Of a stretch of 64,000 nt of DNA, positions 53,160 through 61,763 are shown one piece after another. A program made the translations under genes and the position numbers. A model generated the notes under the pieces. The model was not told the origin of the DNA. It was given only the letters and a program-made list of their open reading frames with translations, and did no database searches. Within the stretch, counting starts at the first letter, position 1. Every line of letters starts with the position of its first letter. This DNA is from Paenibacillus terricola (GTDB taxonomy: Bacteria > Bacillota > Bacilli > Paenibacillales > Paenibacillaceae): the NCBI RefSeq assembly GCF_014779765.1, contig NZ_JACXZA010000002.1, forward strand, positions 310,001 to 374,000, written 5' to 3'.

Positions 53160-55334
53160 ATGCGCGCATCCAATGCGCGTCAACGAGCCGGGGAGGGTAT
53201 GGTCATCCGCAAACCAGTTTGGATTTTCGTCATCATGTTAATTATTGCAGTAATTCTGAATGTAGGGTTATTCAATTCCTTTACGACAGGGGACAGCTCA
53301 CATCGTCCTAAAGCTGTGAATGGGGAACTGGACCTGAGCGGCTGGGACTTCCAGCATGAAGGGATCCTCAAGATGGATGGGACGTGGATGTTCTATGGGG
53401 GTCAGCTATTAGGTCCTAATACCGATTGGGGGGATAGTTCTTTAGGTGAAAGTTTCGTAAGTGTACCGTCATCCTGGAACAATTATGAACTTGAGCCTGC
53501 GGTAAGGAAAGGTCTCGGATATGCGACTTATCGACTTCTCATTCGAGTACCTGAAGAGGCTGGTACACTGGCTATACGGGTACCGAACATTATGACCGCC
53601 TATAAGCTATGGATTAATGGCGACCTGATAGCTGAAGCAGGCCAAGTAGACGAGCTTGCGGAGAACAACAAGGCGGAACAGTATCCGCGGGTCATATCTT
53701 TTGCATCTGATAACGGAATTGCTGACCTCGTCATCCAGGTGTCGAACTACAAACATCGCAAGGGCGGGATATGGACAAGCTTCTCGCTCGGAACGACGCA
53801 GGAGATTACTCGCAAAGAAATTCTAGCCGTTGCAGAGCAAATGCTCATAATCGGCAGTCTGTTCATTATCGGTACGTATCATATGGGCCTATATGCTTTT
53901 CGCAAAAGGGAACGGTTCACATTGTCCTTCGGCCTTCTCTGCTTGTGCGTAGCGTTCCGGATGGGCGTTACCGGCGAAACGATGATGTTCCAGCGGTTCC
54001 CGGGCGCTTCATGGGAATTGGGCATGCGAATAGAGTATATTGCATTCGCGCTATGTGGGGTCACAGGGTATACATACATTTACCGTATGTTCCCGCAGGA
54101 GGGTTCAAAGCGGTCGTACTGGATTTTTAATGCGGTCGGGTATACACTGTCCGTTGCTACTGCGGTTCTTCCCGTACTTGTTTATACGCGTGTATTGGTA
54201 ATTTATCAGCTCTATATCGTCATCGTATGTGCAACCTGTATGTATGTCGTAACGAGAGCCCGTATACGCAATCGAGAGGGAGCGACACTCGTTCTGGCTG
54301 GGATTACGTTCTTCATCTTCACCGTCATCAATGACATTTTGTTCTACAGCGAACAACATGTGTCGGTGCAGCTTGTTCCATTCGGCATCACTTTCTTTAT
54401 ACTTGTACAGTCGATTATCTTGTCTAACCGATTTACTAACGCGATGCAGAACGTTGAACTTGTATCGGACGAACTGCGCGAGCTTAATGCGAATCTGGAG
54501 CAGCGGGTCGAGCTTCGAACCAACGAGCTGAAGCAGTCGAACGAGTCGCTGGAGCATTCGAATATCGAGCTCGAGAAGCTGGAGAAATCAAGGCGGCATC
54601 TGCTGTCGAACATCTCGCATGATTTGCGGACGCCGATGACGCTTGTACAAGGGTATCTGGAAGCAATGCGTGATGGCTTGATAGAGGACAAAGACCAACA
54701 GCAGCGCCATCTTAATATGATGTTGGGCAAGCTGTCGCGTCTTAACAGTCTGATCGATGATTTATTCGAGCTGTCCAAGCTGGAAGCGGGGCAGGTTCGG
54801 TTCCATTACGTGAATGTCAGCGTAAGAGGGTGGCTGGAGTCGGTGCAGTTCTCATTTGAGACCGATGTGAATCGAGTGGGGGGCGCACTTCATTGCGTCT
54901 ATAATGGCATAACGCTTACTGCCAGCGAAATGGAACAAGGTTCATTAGGATCGGAGTCGCCTATTATCCGAATTGATATCGCTCGTATGGAACAGGTCAT
55001 GTCCAATCTGATCTATAACGCGCTCCGCTATCTGCCTGAGGCGGACAGCGATAAGGATCGCCGAATTACGATCGAAGCTGTGGAGGAGAGAGGAACGGTC
55101 GTTATTGAGGTGACCGATACCGGCTGCGGTATCGATCCGGAGGATTTGCCTTATATCTTCGACCGGTTCTATAAGAAGGACAAATCCCGCAATTCATCGG
55201 AAGGCGGAAGCGGGCTTGGATTGTCCATTGTGAAAGAGATTGTTCACCAGCACGGCGGATGGATCGAGGCGCGCAATACAATTGATCACGGCGCATCGTT
55301 CCTAATCCGCCTCCCATTAGCCATGCAGAAGTAG
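53160..55334 (+). CDS. Membrane sensor histidine kinase with 7TM-DISM-like sensor
   Basis: About 724 residues (start uncertain: ATG 53160 without a site, or ATG 53199 with GGAGG too close). One N-terminal membrane helix, then a jelly-roll-like outer domain (about 60-225) with Trp-rich carbohydrate-binding character (LSGWDFQHEG, LWINGDL, as in sugar-binding beta domains), seven membrane segments (about 230-410), a coiled coil (about 430-475), HisKA with NISHDLRTPMT (His near 487) and a HATPase with NLIYNALRYLP, DTGCGI and GGSGLGLSI. It probably senses an envelope or glycan cue and phosphorylates the divergent regulator. Confidence 0.9.
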   Translation: MRASNARQRAGEGMVIRKPVWIFVIMLIIAVILNVGLFNSFTTGDSSHRPKAVNGELDLSGWDFQHEGILKMDGTWMFYGGQLLGPNTDWGDSSLGESFVSVPSSWNNYELEPAVRKGLGYATYRLLIRVPEEAGTLAIRVPNIMTAYKLWINGDLIAEAGQVDELAENNKAEQYPRVISFASDNGIADLVIQVSNYKHRKGGIWTSFSLGTTQEITRKEILAVAEQMLIIGSLFIIGTYHMGLYAFRKRERFTLSFGLLCLCVAFRMGVTGETMMFQRFPGASWELGMRIEYIAFALCGVTGYTYIYRMFPQEGSKRSYWIFNAVGYTLSVATAVLPVLVYTRVLVIYQLYIVIVCATCMYVVTRARIRNREGATLVLAGITFFIFTVINDILFYSEQHVSVQLVPFGITFFILVQSIILSNRFTNAMQNVELVSDELRELNANLEQRVELRTNELKQSNESLEHSNIELEKLEKSRRHLLSNISHDLRTPMTLVQGYLEAMRDGLIEDKDQQQRHLNMMLGKLSRLNSLIDDLFELSKLEAGQVRFHYVNVSVRGWLESVQFSFETDVNRVGGALHCVYNGITLTASEMEQGSLGSESPIIRIDIARMEQVMSNLIYNALRYLPEADSDKDRRITIEAVEERGTVVIEVTDTGCGIDPEDLPYIFDRFYKKDKSRNSSEGGSGLGLSIVKEIVHQHGGWIEARNTIDHGASFLIRLPLAMQK

Positions 55335-55354
55335 GGAAGAGGAGAGAGGGTATT

Positions 55355-55993
55355 ATGGAGAGAAGAGTGTGGATTGGAGGCGGGGCGTTCGCAATATGTG
55401 CGCTGTTGTTCGGAGGTATTGTGTTGGCGCTGCCAGATGCAGGGCCATTAACGATCGACCGAGAGGCGGCAGAAGCCGTTCAATCGCTTGCGGGGCAGCA
55501 GGGGGAGAAGCTGTGGAAAGCAGTAACGAATCTTGGTTCTTCCGTCGTTATTGTCGCAGCAGCGTTGTTGTACGGCATATGGTTCGGCATTCACCGCCGT
55601 ACTTGGGCTGCCTTGTATATTCCGGCGGCTGGCGTTGTCGCCTATGTATGCAATCAGTTGCTCAAAAGCTGGGTAGACCGTCCTAGACCTGCAGGAGCGT
55701 GGGGGATTGAGGTTGATGGCTCGAGCTTTCCGAGCGGGAACGCAATGCTCGCAATGGCTGTTTACGGAACGATTACGGCATCCTTCGTGCTGTACGCCTT
55801 AGCCGGCCGGACTGCGAAGTGGATCGCATCGACTATCGGTATAATAGGCATTGCTTGTGTTGGCTTCAGCCGGCTATTTTTCGGCGTGCATTACTTGAGC
55901 GACATTGCGGCAGGGTATGCAGCAGGAGCTTTGGTTATGCTTATCGCGCTCCATATGGTAAATTACACATTGAATCGGAAACATAGCGTTTAG
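55355..55993 (+). CDS. PAP2-family membrane phosphatase with Asn in place of the motif-2 His
   Basis: 212 residues with about five or six membrane segments. PAP2 motifs: KSWVDRPRP (motif 1), SFPSGNAM (motif 2) and SRLFFGVHYLSDIAAG (motif 3). Motif 2 is normally PSGH; here the His is Asn. That His is the general acid in characterised enzymes, while the nucleophile His of motif 3 is kept. Several Firmicute PAP2 proteins have this PSGN form, so activity is not excluded. Likely substrate class: undecaprenyl pyrophosphate, PGP or other lipid phosphates. It starts 20 bp after the kinase gene and probably shares its transcript. Confidence 0.88.
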   Translation: MERRVWIGGGAFAICALLFGGIVLALPDAGPLTIDREAAEAVQSLAGQQGEKLWKAVTNLGSSVVIVAAALLYGIWFGIHRRTWAALYIPAAGVVAYVCNQLLKSWVDRPRPAGAWGIEVDGSSFPSGNAMLAMAVYGTITASFVLYALAGRTAKWIASTIGIIGIACVGFSRLFFGVHYLSDIAAGYAAGALVMLIALHMVNYTLNRKHSV

Positions 55994-56020
55994 AATAAGA
56001 ACGTTGTCGTCATGCGGCAG

Positions 56021-56350
56021 TCATTCCGACTGCCGGATGACATCAATCATTTTGTGGATCGATTGCTTGCGCTTGTCTTGATCCATATTGCTTAACAGCC
56101 GGAAAATCTCGACTGTATCAGAATTAATGCCGGATAAAGACTTATCCGGATCGCCGCCGATAATGTAATCCAATGAAACATCAAAATAAGATGACAGCTT
56201 GATTAACGTATCATATACTGGCTGTCGATTGTTGATTTCATAATGGCTGTATGCCGAGCGGGTTATCCCGATTTGGCGCGCCACCTCCTCTTGTGACAAA
56301 TTTTTTCGAAGCCTCAGTTCCCTCAAGCGGTCTCCCATCGTCATGGTCAT
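56021..56350 (-). CDS. XRE-family helix-turn-helix regulator
   Basis: 109 residues: an N-terminal HTH (RLRELRLRKNLSQEEVARQI, then GITRSAYSHYEINNRQP) and a short C-terminal helical part with MDQDKRKQSIHKMIDVI, probably for dimerisation. It resembles SinR- or phage-repressor-type small regulators. AAGGAG lies 7 nt before ATG 56350. Its promoter contains a perfect palindrome between -35 and -10, so it very probably represses itself. No antitoxin or toxin partner is adjacent. Confidence 0.9.
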   Translation of the reverse strand: MTMTMGDRLRELRLRKNLSQEEVARQIGITRSAYSHYEINNRQPVYDTLIKLSSYFDVSLDYIIGGDPDKSLSGINSDTVEIFRLLSNMDQDKRKQSIHKMIDVIRQSE

Positions 56351-56439
56351 GTCATTACTCCTTACGGTTATACTGCAAGTTTGGGCTTACGATTGCCTCA
56401 ACCAGAAGTAGTCGTTTTCTACTACATCCCTACCTCTTA

Positions 56440-56468
56440 ATTTATGATACAAATTGTATCATTGTCAA
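56440..56468 (-). promoter_or_regulatory. xre promoter with operator palindrome between -35 and -10
   Basis: On the minus strand: perfect -35 TTGACA (56468-56463), a 17-bp spacer and -10 ATAAAT (56445-56440). The spacer region is ATGATACAAATTGTATCAT read on the plus strand (56444-56462), a perfect palindrome with 9-bp arms. A second, weaker dyad GTAGT...ACTAC lies at 56408-56426. Confidence 0.65.
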
Positions 56469-56535
56469 GGATTAATGTAGCAACCTGTCGTTAACGTACA
56501 TATTATTTTTGACGCAAGGGAATACAAATTAACGC

Positions 56536-56564
56536 TTGAAAACGGTATAGAGGGACGTTACAAT
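56536..56564 (+). promoter_or_regulatory. araA promoter with cre-like site
   Basis: TTGAAA (56536-56541), a 17-bp spacer and TACAAT (56559-56564). TGAAAACGGTATAG (56537-56550) matches 12 of 14 positions of the CcpA cre consensus TGWAANCGNTNWCA and overlaps the -35, which suggests catabolite repression. Confidence 0.6.
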
Positions 56565-56575
56565 GAGGAGGTGGA

Positions 56576-56591
56576 ACTTGTTCGTACAAGT
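56576..56591. promoter_or_regulatory. AraR-like operator 1
   Basis: ACTTGTTCGTACAAGT matches the B. subtilis AraR box ATTTGTACGTACAAAT at 13 of 16 positions and is itself palindromic (ACTTGT...ACAAGT). It sits just after the predicted transcription start. Confidence 0.65.
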
Positions 56592-56674
56592 TGTTGAAGC
56601 GAAGATGCCCATTTCGTCTAGTGCCTTGGTCGTATCAATGAACCTTTGCGCGATATGGTTATGATTCACTTTAA

Positions 56675-56690
56675 ACATGTACATACAAGT
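56675..56690. promoter_or_regulatory. AraR-like operator 2
   Basis: ACATGTACATACAAGT matches the AraR box at 12 of 16 positions. It lies 99 bp from operator 1, about nine or ten helical turns, a spacing that could allow looping. Confidence 0.5.
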
Positions 56691-56739
56691 CGAGATACGT
56701 CAATTACAATTATTCGTCACTATAAGGAGGACTCGTTCC

Positions 56740-58233
56740 ATGCTTCAAACCAAACCTTATCAATTCTGGTTCGTGACTGGCAGCCAACACTTGTACGGTC
56801 CAGAAACGCTTCAGCAAGTAGATGCTCATTCCTTCCAAATGGTAGAAAGCTTCAACCAAGATGCTTCGATTCCATTCGAAATCGTATTCAAGCCGGTTGT
56901 TAAGACGCCAGAAGAGATTTTCCAAGTCTGTAAAGAAGCAACGGCTGACGACAACTGTGCGGGCATTATCACTTGGATGCACACATTCTCCCCTTCGAAA
57001 ATGTGGATCGCAGGTCTGAACGCACTCAAAAAGCCTTTGCTCCACCTGCACACGCAATTCAACCGTGACATTCCATGGGAAACGATCGACATGGACTTCA
57101 TGAACCTGAACCAATCGGCGCACGGCGACCGTGAGCATGGCTTCATCGGCGCTCGCATGGGCGTAGCTCGTAAAGTTGTCGTTGGCCACTGGGAAGAAGC
57201 AGGCGTGCGGGAGAAGCTCGCAGGCTGGCAGCGTACAGCTGTTGCTTTCTCGGAAGGCACTAACCTGAAGGTAGCACGCTTCGGCGATAACATGCGTCAA
57301 GTAGCGGTAACGGAAGGCGATAAAGTAGAAGCTCAAATCAAATTCGGCTGGTCGATCAACGGCTACGGCATCGGTGACCTCGTTGAGCGTGTGAACGCTG
57401 TAACGGAAGCGCAAGTTGACGCGCTGATGACCGAGTACCACGAAACTTATGAAATTACGGCTGAAACGCAAGCTAATGCAGCAGCAATGGATTCGATCCG
57501 TTACCAAGCTCGCATCGAGATCGCAATGAAATCGTTCCTCGAAGAGGGCGGCTTCTCGGCATTCACGACGACGTTCGAAGATCTGCACGGCATGAAGCAG
57601 CTTCCTGGTCTCGCTGTTCAACGTCTGATGGAGCAAGGCTACGGCTTCGCTGGCGAAGGCGACTGGAAGACAGCTGCTCTGACGCGCATGATGAAGATCA
57701 TCGCTGAGAACAAAGATACGTCGTTCATGGAAGATTACACGTACCACTTCGAGCCAGGCAACGAAATGATTCTCGGCGCTCACATGCTCGAGGTTTGCCC
57801 TACGATCTCGGCTACGAAGCCGCGCATCGAGGTTCACCCGCTCGGCATCGGCGGCAAAGAAGATCCAGCGCGCATTACGTTCGACGGCAAATCCGGTAAG
57901 GCAGTTAACGCATCGCTCATCGACATGGGCAACCGTTTCCGCCTGATCATCAGCGAAGTAGAAGCAGTACAACCTACGCATGATCTGCCGAACCTGCCGG
58001 TAGCACGCGTTCTGTGGAAGCCAGAGCCATCCCTTGCTGTATCGGCTGAGGCTTGGATCCATGCAGGCGGCGCTCACCACACGGTACTGTCGTACGCTGT
58101 TACGACGGAGCAGCTGCTTGACTGGGCTGAACTGACGAACGTTGAAGTTGTCGTTATCGGCAAAGATACGACGATTCAACAGTTCCGCAACGAGCTTCGT
58201 TGGAACGACCTGTACTACCGTCTTAACCGCTAA
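56740..58233 (+). CDS. araA: L-arabinose isomerase
   Basis: 497 residues; interconverts L-arabinose and L-ribulose, and needs Mn2+. It begins QFWFVTGSQHLYG and has WMHTFSPSKMWIAGL near residue 92 and the metal-site region HFEPGNEMILGAHMLEVCP near residue 336. Length matches the 495-500-residue family. ATG 56740 has AAGGAGG 9 nt upstream; an earlier in-frame ATG at 56677 overlaps operator 2. Strong codon bias indicates high expression. araB, araD and araR are not in the window, so araA is alone here. Confidence 0.96.
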   Translation: MLQTKPYQFWFVTGSQHLYGPETLQQVDAHSFQMVESFNQDASIPFEIVFKPVVKTPEEIFQVCKEATADDNCAGIITWMHTFSPSKMWIAGLNALKKPLLHLHTQFNRDIPWETIDMDFMNLNQSAHGDREHGFIGARMGVARKVVVGHWEEAGVREKLAGWQRTAVAFSEGTNLKVARFGDNMRQVAVTEGDKVEAQIKFGWSINGYGIGDLVERVNAVTEAQVDALMTEYHETYEITAETQANAAAMDSIRYQARIEIAMKSFLEEGGFSAFTTTFEDLHGMKQLPGLAVQRLMEQGYGFAGEGDWKTAALTRMMKIIAENKDTSFMEDYTYHFEPGNEMILGAHMLEVCPTISATKPRIEVHPLGIGGKEDPARITFDGKSGKAVNASLIDMGNRFRLIISEVEAVQPTHDLPNLPVARVLWKPEPSLAVSAEAWIHAGGAHHTVLSYAVTTEQLLDWAELTNVEVVVIGKDTTIQQFRNELRWNDLYYRLNR

Positions 58234-58240
58234 TCAAATA

Positions 58241-58282
58241 GAGGGCCGCTTCGTCCAAGACGAAGCGGCCCTTTATTTTTTT
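58241..58282 (+). terminator. Terminator after araA
   Basis: AGGGCCGCTTCGTC-CAA-GACGAAGCGGCCCT, a 14-bp perfect stem, followed by TTATTTTTTTC. Confidence 0.95.
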
Positions 58283-58600
58283 CTACCCACCCAAACTCTC
58301 AGGAGTTTCTACCCACCCAAACCCTCCCTGCAAGGGAGGGCCCCCGGGGTTTCCAACCCCGGGACCCCGGAGGACTGGTCTAGATACTGTGAGAGATGGG
58401 GTTGTTTCGGCTGTGACTAGATACGTTCGAGCGTTCGCATTCAGTTCCATGCTGCTGAGATAGTGTGTGCGGGTGCTCGCTTTCGTCCCTGCGGGACACG
58501 CTTAACGTTTGGCGTTCTAGCGTGGGGATCCCTGCGGGATCCAAAAACCGTTATTGAAGATTGTAGCGTCTGCGACGCTCTACTGCCAACGCTTAATAAG
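58283..58600 (-). repeat. Copy D of the dispersed intergenic hairpin element (reversed)
   Basis: The 38-nt core lies at 58344-58307 on the minus strand, identical to copies A-C. A second short copy of its tail (58300-58281) follows. The stem block next to it is CCCGGGG-TTGGAAA-CCCCGGG, in the position where copies B and C have another hairpin. Further along (58430-58600) are more small palindromes: GTCC-CTGC-GGGAC, GGATCC-CTGC-GGGATCC and AGCGTC-TGC-GACGCT. No gene was found in this 350-bp gap. Confidence 0.78.
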
Positions 58601-58635
58601 GATAAGACCAGGATAAGACCTGGATTAGACCAGGA

Positions 58636-59916
58636 TTAGACTTGGAAGTATGATGTACGGCCTTTGAGTTCTGCAGACTGGGCGCGCATGTATTCGGATG
58701 ATGCTGCGATTTCTTCCATGACAGCTGTCTGTTCTTGCGTTGAGGATAAGACATCGCGTGCTTCTAATGTAATAGCTGAAGCAGCTTTCATAACGCGTCT
58801 TGCTTCATCCAGCAGCTTGGCCGCATCGGAAGTCTGGCTCGTGCAGAAATCTGCAATGCGTGTGACCGAGTCACCAACTTGCTCCGTTTCCGCGTTCATC
58901 TGGTGCAGCGCTCTTGCGATGGACTCACCGCGTTCGGATTGCTGTTTCACATTAGCGAGTTGAGCTGCTATTTTGTCGCTAACCGATGCGAATCGGCTCT
59001 GTACATCTTGGACAAGCTGACGGATATCGCCAACAGCTTCGGCGCTTTTGGTCGCCAGCTTCTTTACTTCGCCTGCAACGATCGAGAAGCCAAGACCATG
59101 CTCACCGGCACGGGCGGCTTCAATCGATGCATTAAGCGCGAGTAGATGCGTTTGTTCTGCAAATTCAGCGCTAACATCGGATACTTGGCTGATCTGGTTC
59201 ACCTGCTGCTCGAGAGAGCGGACGGCGCGTTCCAGTTCAATGCTTTCTTCCGCCATACGATGCAAGTCGGTGAGCATGAATCCGATCGAAGCCGTGCCAG
59301 TCCGAGTTGTCTCTGTCATTTGTCCCGCCAATCGGCTTGTCGCTTCCGCTTCCGTCTCATTCTGGGAAGCATATTGAACCAGTCGATCAATCGATTTGGT
59401 CATGACAGCCGAAGAACGTTCTTGACTGTCAGCATCTGCTGCGATCCGTTCAACTGCAGTTGCGATACGCTCGATATGATGAGCAGCTTGTCCAATGGCC
59501 AGCTTCAGTTCATCAGCACTTGCGTCCGCAGAATTCGCATTGCTCGTCAGACCTGCTACGATCGTGCGCCAGTCAGTCAGCATCCGAGAGAAGGAAGTGG
59601 ACAGCCGTTGAAGCTCGTCTCCGTTCCCTCTTGGTTTGACGTTAACGAGCAGATTGCCTTCTGCGGCTTCGTCAGCTGCACGGGTCAGCTGCACGAGTGG
59701 TTTGATAAGCCAGGCGGCGGCCAGCCAGCCTAGAATGCCTGTCCAGATAATACCGAGACTTAAGGTCCCGATGCTGAAGGCCCAATCCGGAATGGAGGAT
59801 GGCATCCACTTCTTAAGGACGAGTATGAAGAATGCGCTAATACCATATGTAACGATGGAAACCGCGGTAATGCCGAGTACCATTTTGGTCACAAGGCCGA
59901 ATTTACGTTGCGTCAT
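58636..59916 (-). CDS. Methyl-accepting chemotaxis-type signalling protein with minimal outer loop
   Basis: 426 residues. Two membrane segments (about 13-35 and 46-66) are separated by only about 10 residues, so there is no ligand-binding domain outside the cell. A HAMP domain (about 67-120) and a long MCP coiled coil follow, with the signalling tip [27 protein letters not shown] near residue 265. It may sense membrane or intracellular cues. ATG 59916 is preferred (GAGGGTT 8 nt ahead) over GTG 59931. No che genes are nearby. Confidence 0.9.
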   Translation of the reverse strand: MTQRKFGLVTKMVLGITAVSIVTYGISAFFILVLKKWMPSSIPDWAFSIGTLSLGIIWTGILGWLAAAWLIKPLVQLTRAADEAAEGNLLVNVKPRGNGDELQRLSTSFSRMLTDWRTIVAGLTSNANSADASADELKLAIGQAAHHIERIATAVERIAADADSQERSSAVMTKSIDRLVQYASQNETEAEATSRLAGQMTETTRTGTASIGFMLTDLHRMAEESIELERAVRSLEQQVNQISQVSDVSAEFAEQTHLLALNASIEAARAGEHGLGFSIVAGEVKKLATKSAEAVGDIRQLVQDVQSRFASVSDKIAAQLANVKQQSERGESIARALHQMNAETEQVGDSVTRIADFCTSQTSDAAKLLDEARRVMKAASAITLEARDVLSSTQEQTAVMEEIAASSEYMRAQSAELKGRTSYFQV

Positions 59917-60156
59917 GGTCGTAACCCTCACTTTTTGTCGAAATATGAATGATTGGGATAATTGTACTATAGATGCCTATCCGAGGGCGTCAGGGAATTC
60001 CCTGATTGTGATATTTATCATTTTGGACAATTGTTCGAACGGGTTAACGATGGTAACAAAGCGTGGGATGGAGTATACTTTTAAATAGAAGATTGGCTTA
60101 GCAATAAGGGATTACCGTTGGATTGTTAGCGGATTGAGAAAGGATGTAATATCGTC

Positions 60157-60921
60157 ATGATCGTAAAGACAGAAGAAGAATGGCAAGGATTACGCGAGAT
60201 CGGAGCTATTGTTGCCCATGTACGCGATACGTTGATCGCACAAGTACGCGAAGGTATTACGACGCTTGAACTGGACCAACTGGGCGGGGAATTGCTGGCG
60301 AAATATGGTGCGGAGTCGGCTCCGATCAAAATGTACGAGTTTCCGGGACATACCTGCATCAGCGTTAATGAAACAGTGGCGCACGGCATTCCAGGCGACC
60401 TCGTACTGAAGGTAGGCGATATCGTCAATGTGGACGTATCGGCTTACAAGAACGGCTTCTACGCAGATACTGGCGCAACTACGGTAGTGCAGCCGGATTC
60501 GTCCCCAATCAAGCAGCGTTTGCTGGAAGCAGCAGAGTATGCGGTAGACGTATCGATCAAGAAAGCACGTGCAGGCGCGAAGTTGAACAGCATCGGCGCT
60601 GCCGTGTTCCGCGAGACGCGCAAGCGCGGATTCCACATCGTGCAGAATTTGACGGGTCACGGCATCGGACGTTCGCTGCACGAAGAGCCGGAGCATATTG
60701 TAAGCTACTATGATCCAGACGATACAACGATTCTCGAGGAAGGCCAAGTCATTGCGCTCGAGACATTCGTATCGACAGGCGCAGACCATGTCATCCAAGG
60801 CACGGACGGCTGGGCGCTCATGACGACGGACGGCAGCTTGGTTGCTCAATTCGAGCACACGGTCGTCGTAACGAAAGATAAAGCCGTTATTCTGACACTG
60901 GGCGGTCAATTGGAAGAATAA
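60157..60921 (+). CDS. map: Type I methionine aminopeptidase
   Basis: 254 residues; removes N-terminal methionine from new proteins. All five metal ligands are present: D93, D104, H168, E202 and E233, plus substrate-side H76 in VAHGIP. There is no N-terminal zinc-finger or SecC-type extension. The gene stands alone with its own terminator, unlike the ribosomal-operon map of most Firmicutes, so it is probably a second copy. AAAGGATG precedes ATG 60157. Confidence 0.95.
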   Translation: MIVKTEEEWQGLREIGAIVAHVRDTLIAQVREGITTLELDQLGGELLAKYGAESAPIKMYEFPGHTCISVNETVAHGIPGDLVLKVGDIVNVDVSAYKNGFYADTGATTVVQPDSSPIKQRLLEAAEYAVDVSIKKARAGAKLNSIGAAVFRETRKRGFHIVQNLTGHGIGRSLHEEPEHIVSYYDPDDTTILEEGQVIALETFVSTGADHVIQGTDGWALMTTDGSLVAQFEHTVVVTKDKAVILTLGGQLEE

Positions 60922-60934
60922 CGATTCATGTAGG

Positions 60935-60966
60935 AGAGAGGCGATGATCAGCCTCTCTTTTTTGAT
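60935..60966 (+). terminator. Terminator after map
   Basis: AGAGAGGC-GATGATCA-GCCTCTCT followed by TTTTTTG. Confidence 0.9.
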
Positions 60967-61063
60967 GCAGACGAGCATCTGCTGCGTGTATCCGAGCGAT
61001 TATTTTTTTACGTTTAATTGCACACTATCTCCTGGAACTGGAAACACGGAGGGGGTAGAGTGG

Positions 61064-61696
61064 ATGAAACGATACTGGTTGATGTTTGTTATTGGCATGC
61101 TGCTTCAAGCCGTGATTCTCCCGACGACATCCATGGCCGAGACTCGATCCGTTAATGCTGAACTGCTTGATCAACTGAAGCAAGGCGGATATGTGCTGTA
61201 TATGCGGCATGGCGAGACGGGCGAGGATATCGATCAGCCGAATCTCCGATTCGATGACTGCTCCACTCAGCGTAACTTATCGGAGGCGGGAAGACAGTCT
61301 GCCGTCCGCCTTGGGGCGGCTGTACGTGATTTGCGCATCCCAATTCGTTTACCGATCCTCGCAAGCCCGTTTTGCCGAACGCAGGAAACGGCTCAGCTTG
61401 CTTTTGGACGCGACAGCGTGCGAACGGACATGCTTGGGTATCGAATTTACCGGCTGAGCAGTTCGGTAACGCCTGCCGAAATGCAGGCGACATTGACAGC
61501 ATTGACGGCAGCTCTGGAACAAATTCCGCCAGCAGGTTTAAATACGGTTCTCGTAGCGCACAGCTTTCCTAAGGGCCTCGGTCTTGGTGAAATTCCTCCG
61601 CTTGGAACCGTTGTTGCGAAGCCCGGCGGGGCAGGAAAGGGATATCAGATCGTCGGACGGATTTCGTTGGAAGAGTGGCTAAGTCGGGACAAATAA
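61064..61696 (+). CDS. Secreted histidine-phosphatase-family protein
   Basis: 210 residues. Signal peptide about 1-24 (WLMFVIGMLLQAVILP, cut near TSMAE). The catalytic RHGE motif is in LYMRHGETGED near residue 52, and the second His in VLVAHSFP near residue 164; ASPFCRTQETAQLAF is the central Arg-bearing helix. It belongs to the histidine acid phosphatase/phosphoglycerate mutase superfamily; the extracellular substrate is unknown. GGAGGGGG lies about 10 nt before ATG 61064. Confidence 0.82.
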   Translation: MKRYWLMFVIGMLLQAVILPTTSMAETRSVNAELLDQLKQGGYVLYMRHGETGEDIDQPNLRFDDCSTQRNLSEAGRQSAVRLGAAVRDLRIPIRLPILASPFCRTQETAQLAFGRDSVRTDMLGYRIYRLSSSVTPAEMQATLTALTAALEQIPPAGLNTVLVAHSFPKGLGLGEIPPLGTVVAKPGGAGKGYQIVGRISLEEWLSRDK

Positions 61697-61719
61697 ACAA
61701 GGACAGCGGAAACGTAAAA

Positions 61720-61760
61720 AAGGGACTGACCTTCGCGACAGCGAAGGTGCAGTCCCTTAA
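61720..61760. terminator. Bidirectional terminator between the histidine phosphatase and GH94 genes
   Basis: AAGGGACTG...CAGTCCCTT with the inner ACCTTCGC-GACA-GCGAAGGT forms a long stem with A- and T-rich flanks between converging genes. Confidence 0.9.
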
Positions 61761-61763
61761 TTG

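Noticed and set aside
56563-56664. Short ORF (about 28-33 codons) between the araA promoter and araA
   Set aside because: It overlaps AraR-like operator 1 and its GAGGAGG is probably incidental; no sign of coding conservation can be seen.
56710-58179. A 489-codon minus-strand frame opposite araA
   Set aside because: Same artefact of biased codons in a highly expressed gene; composition is not protein-like.
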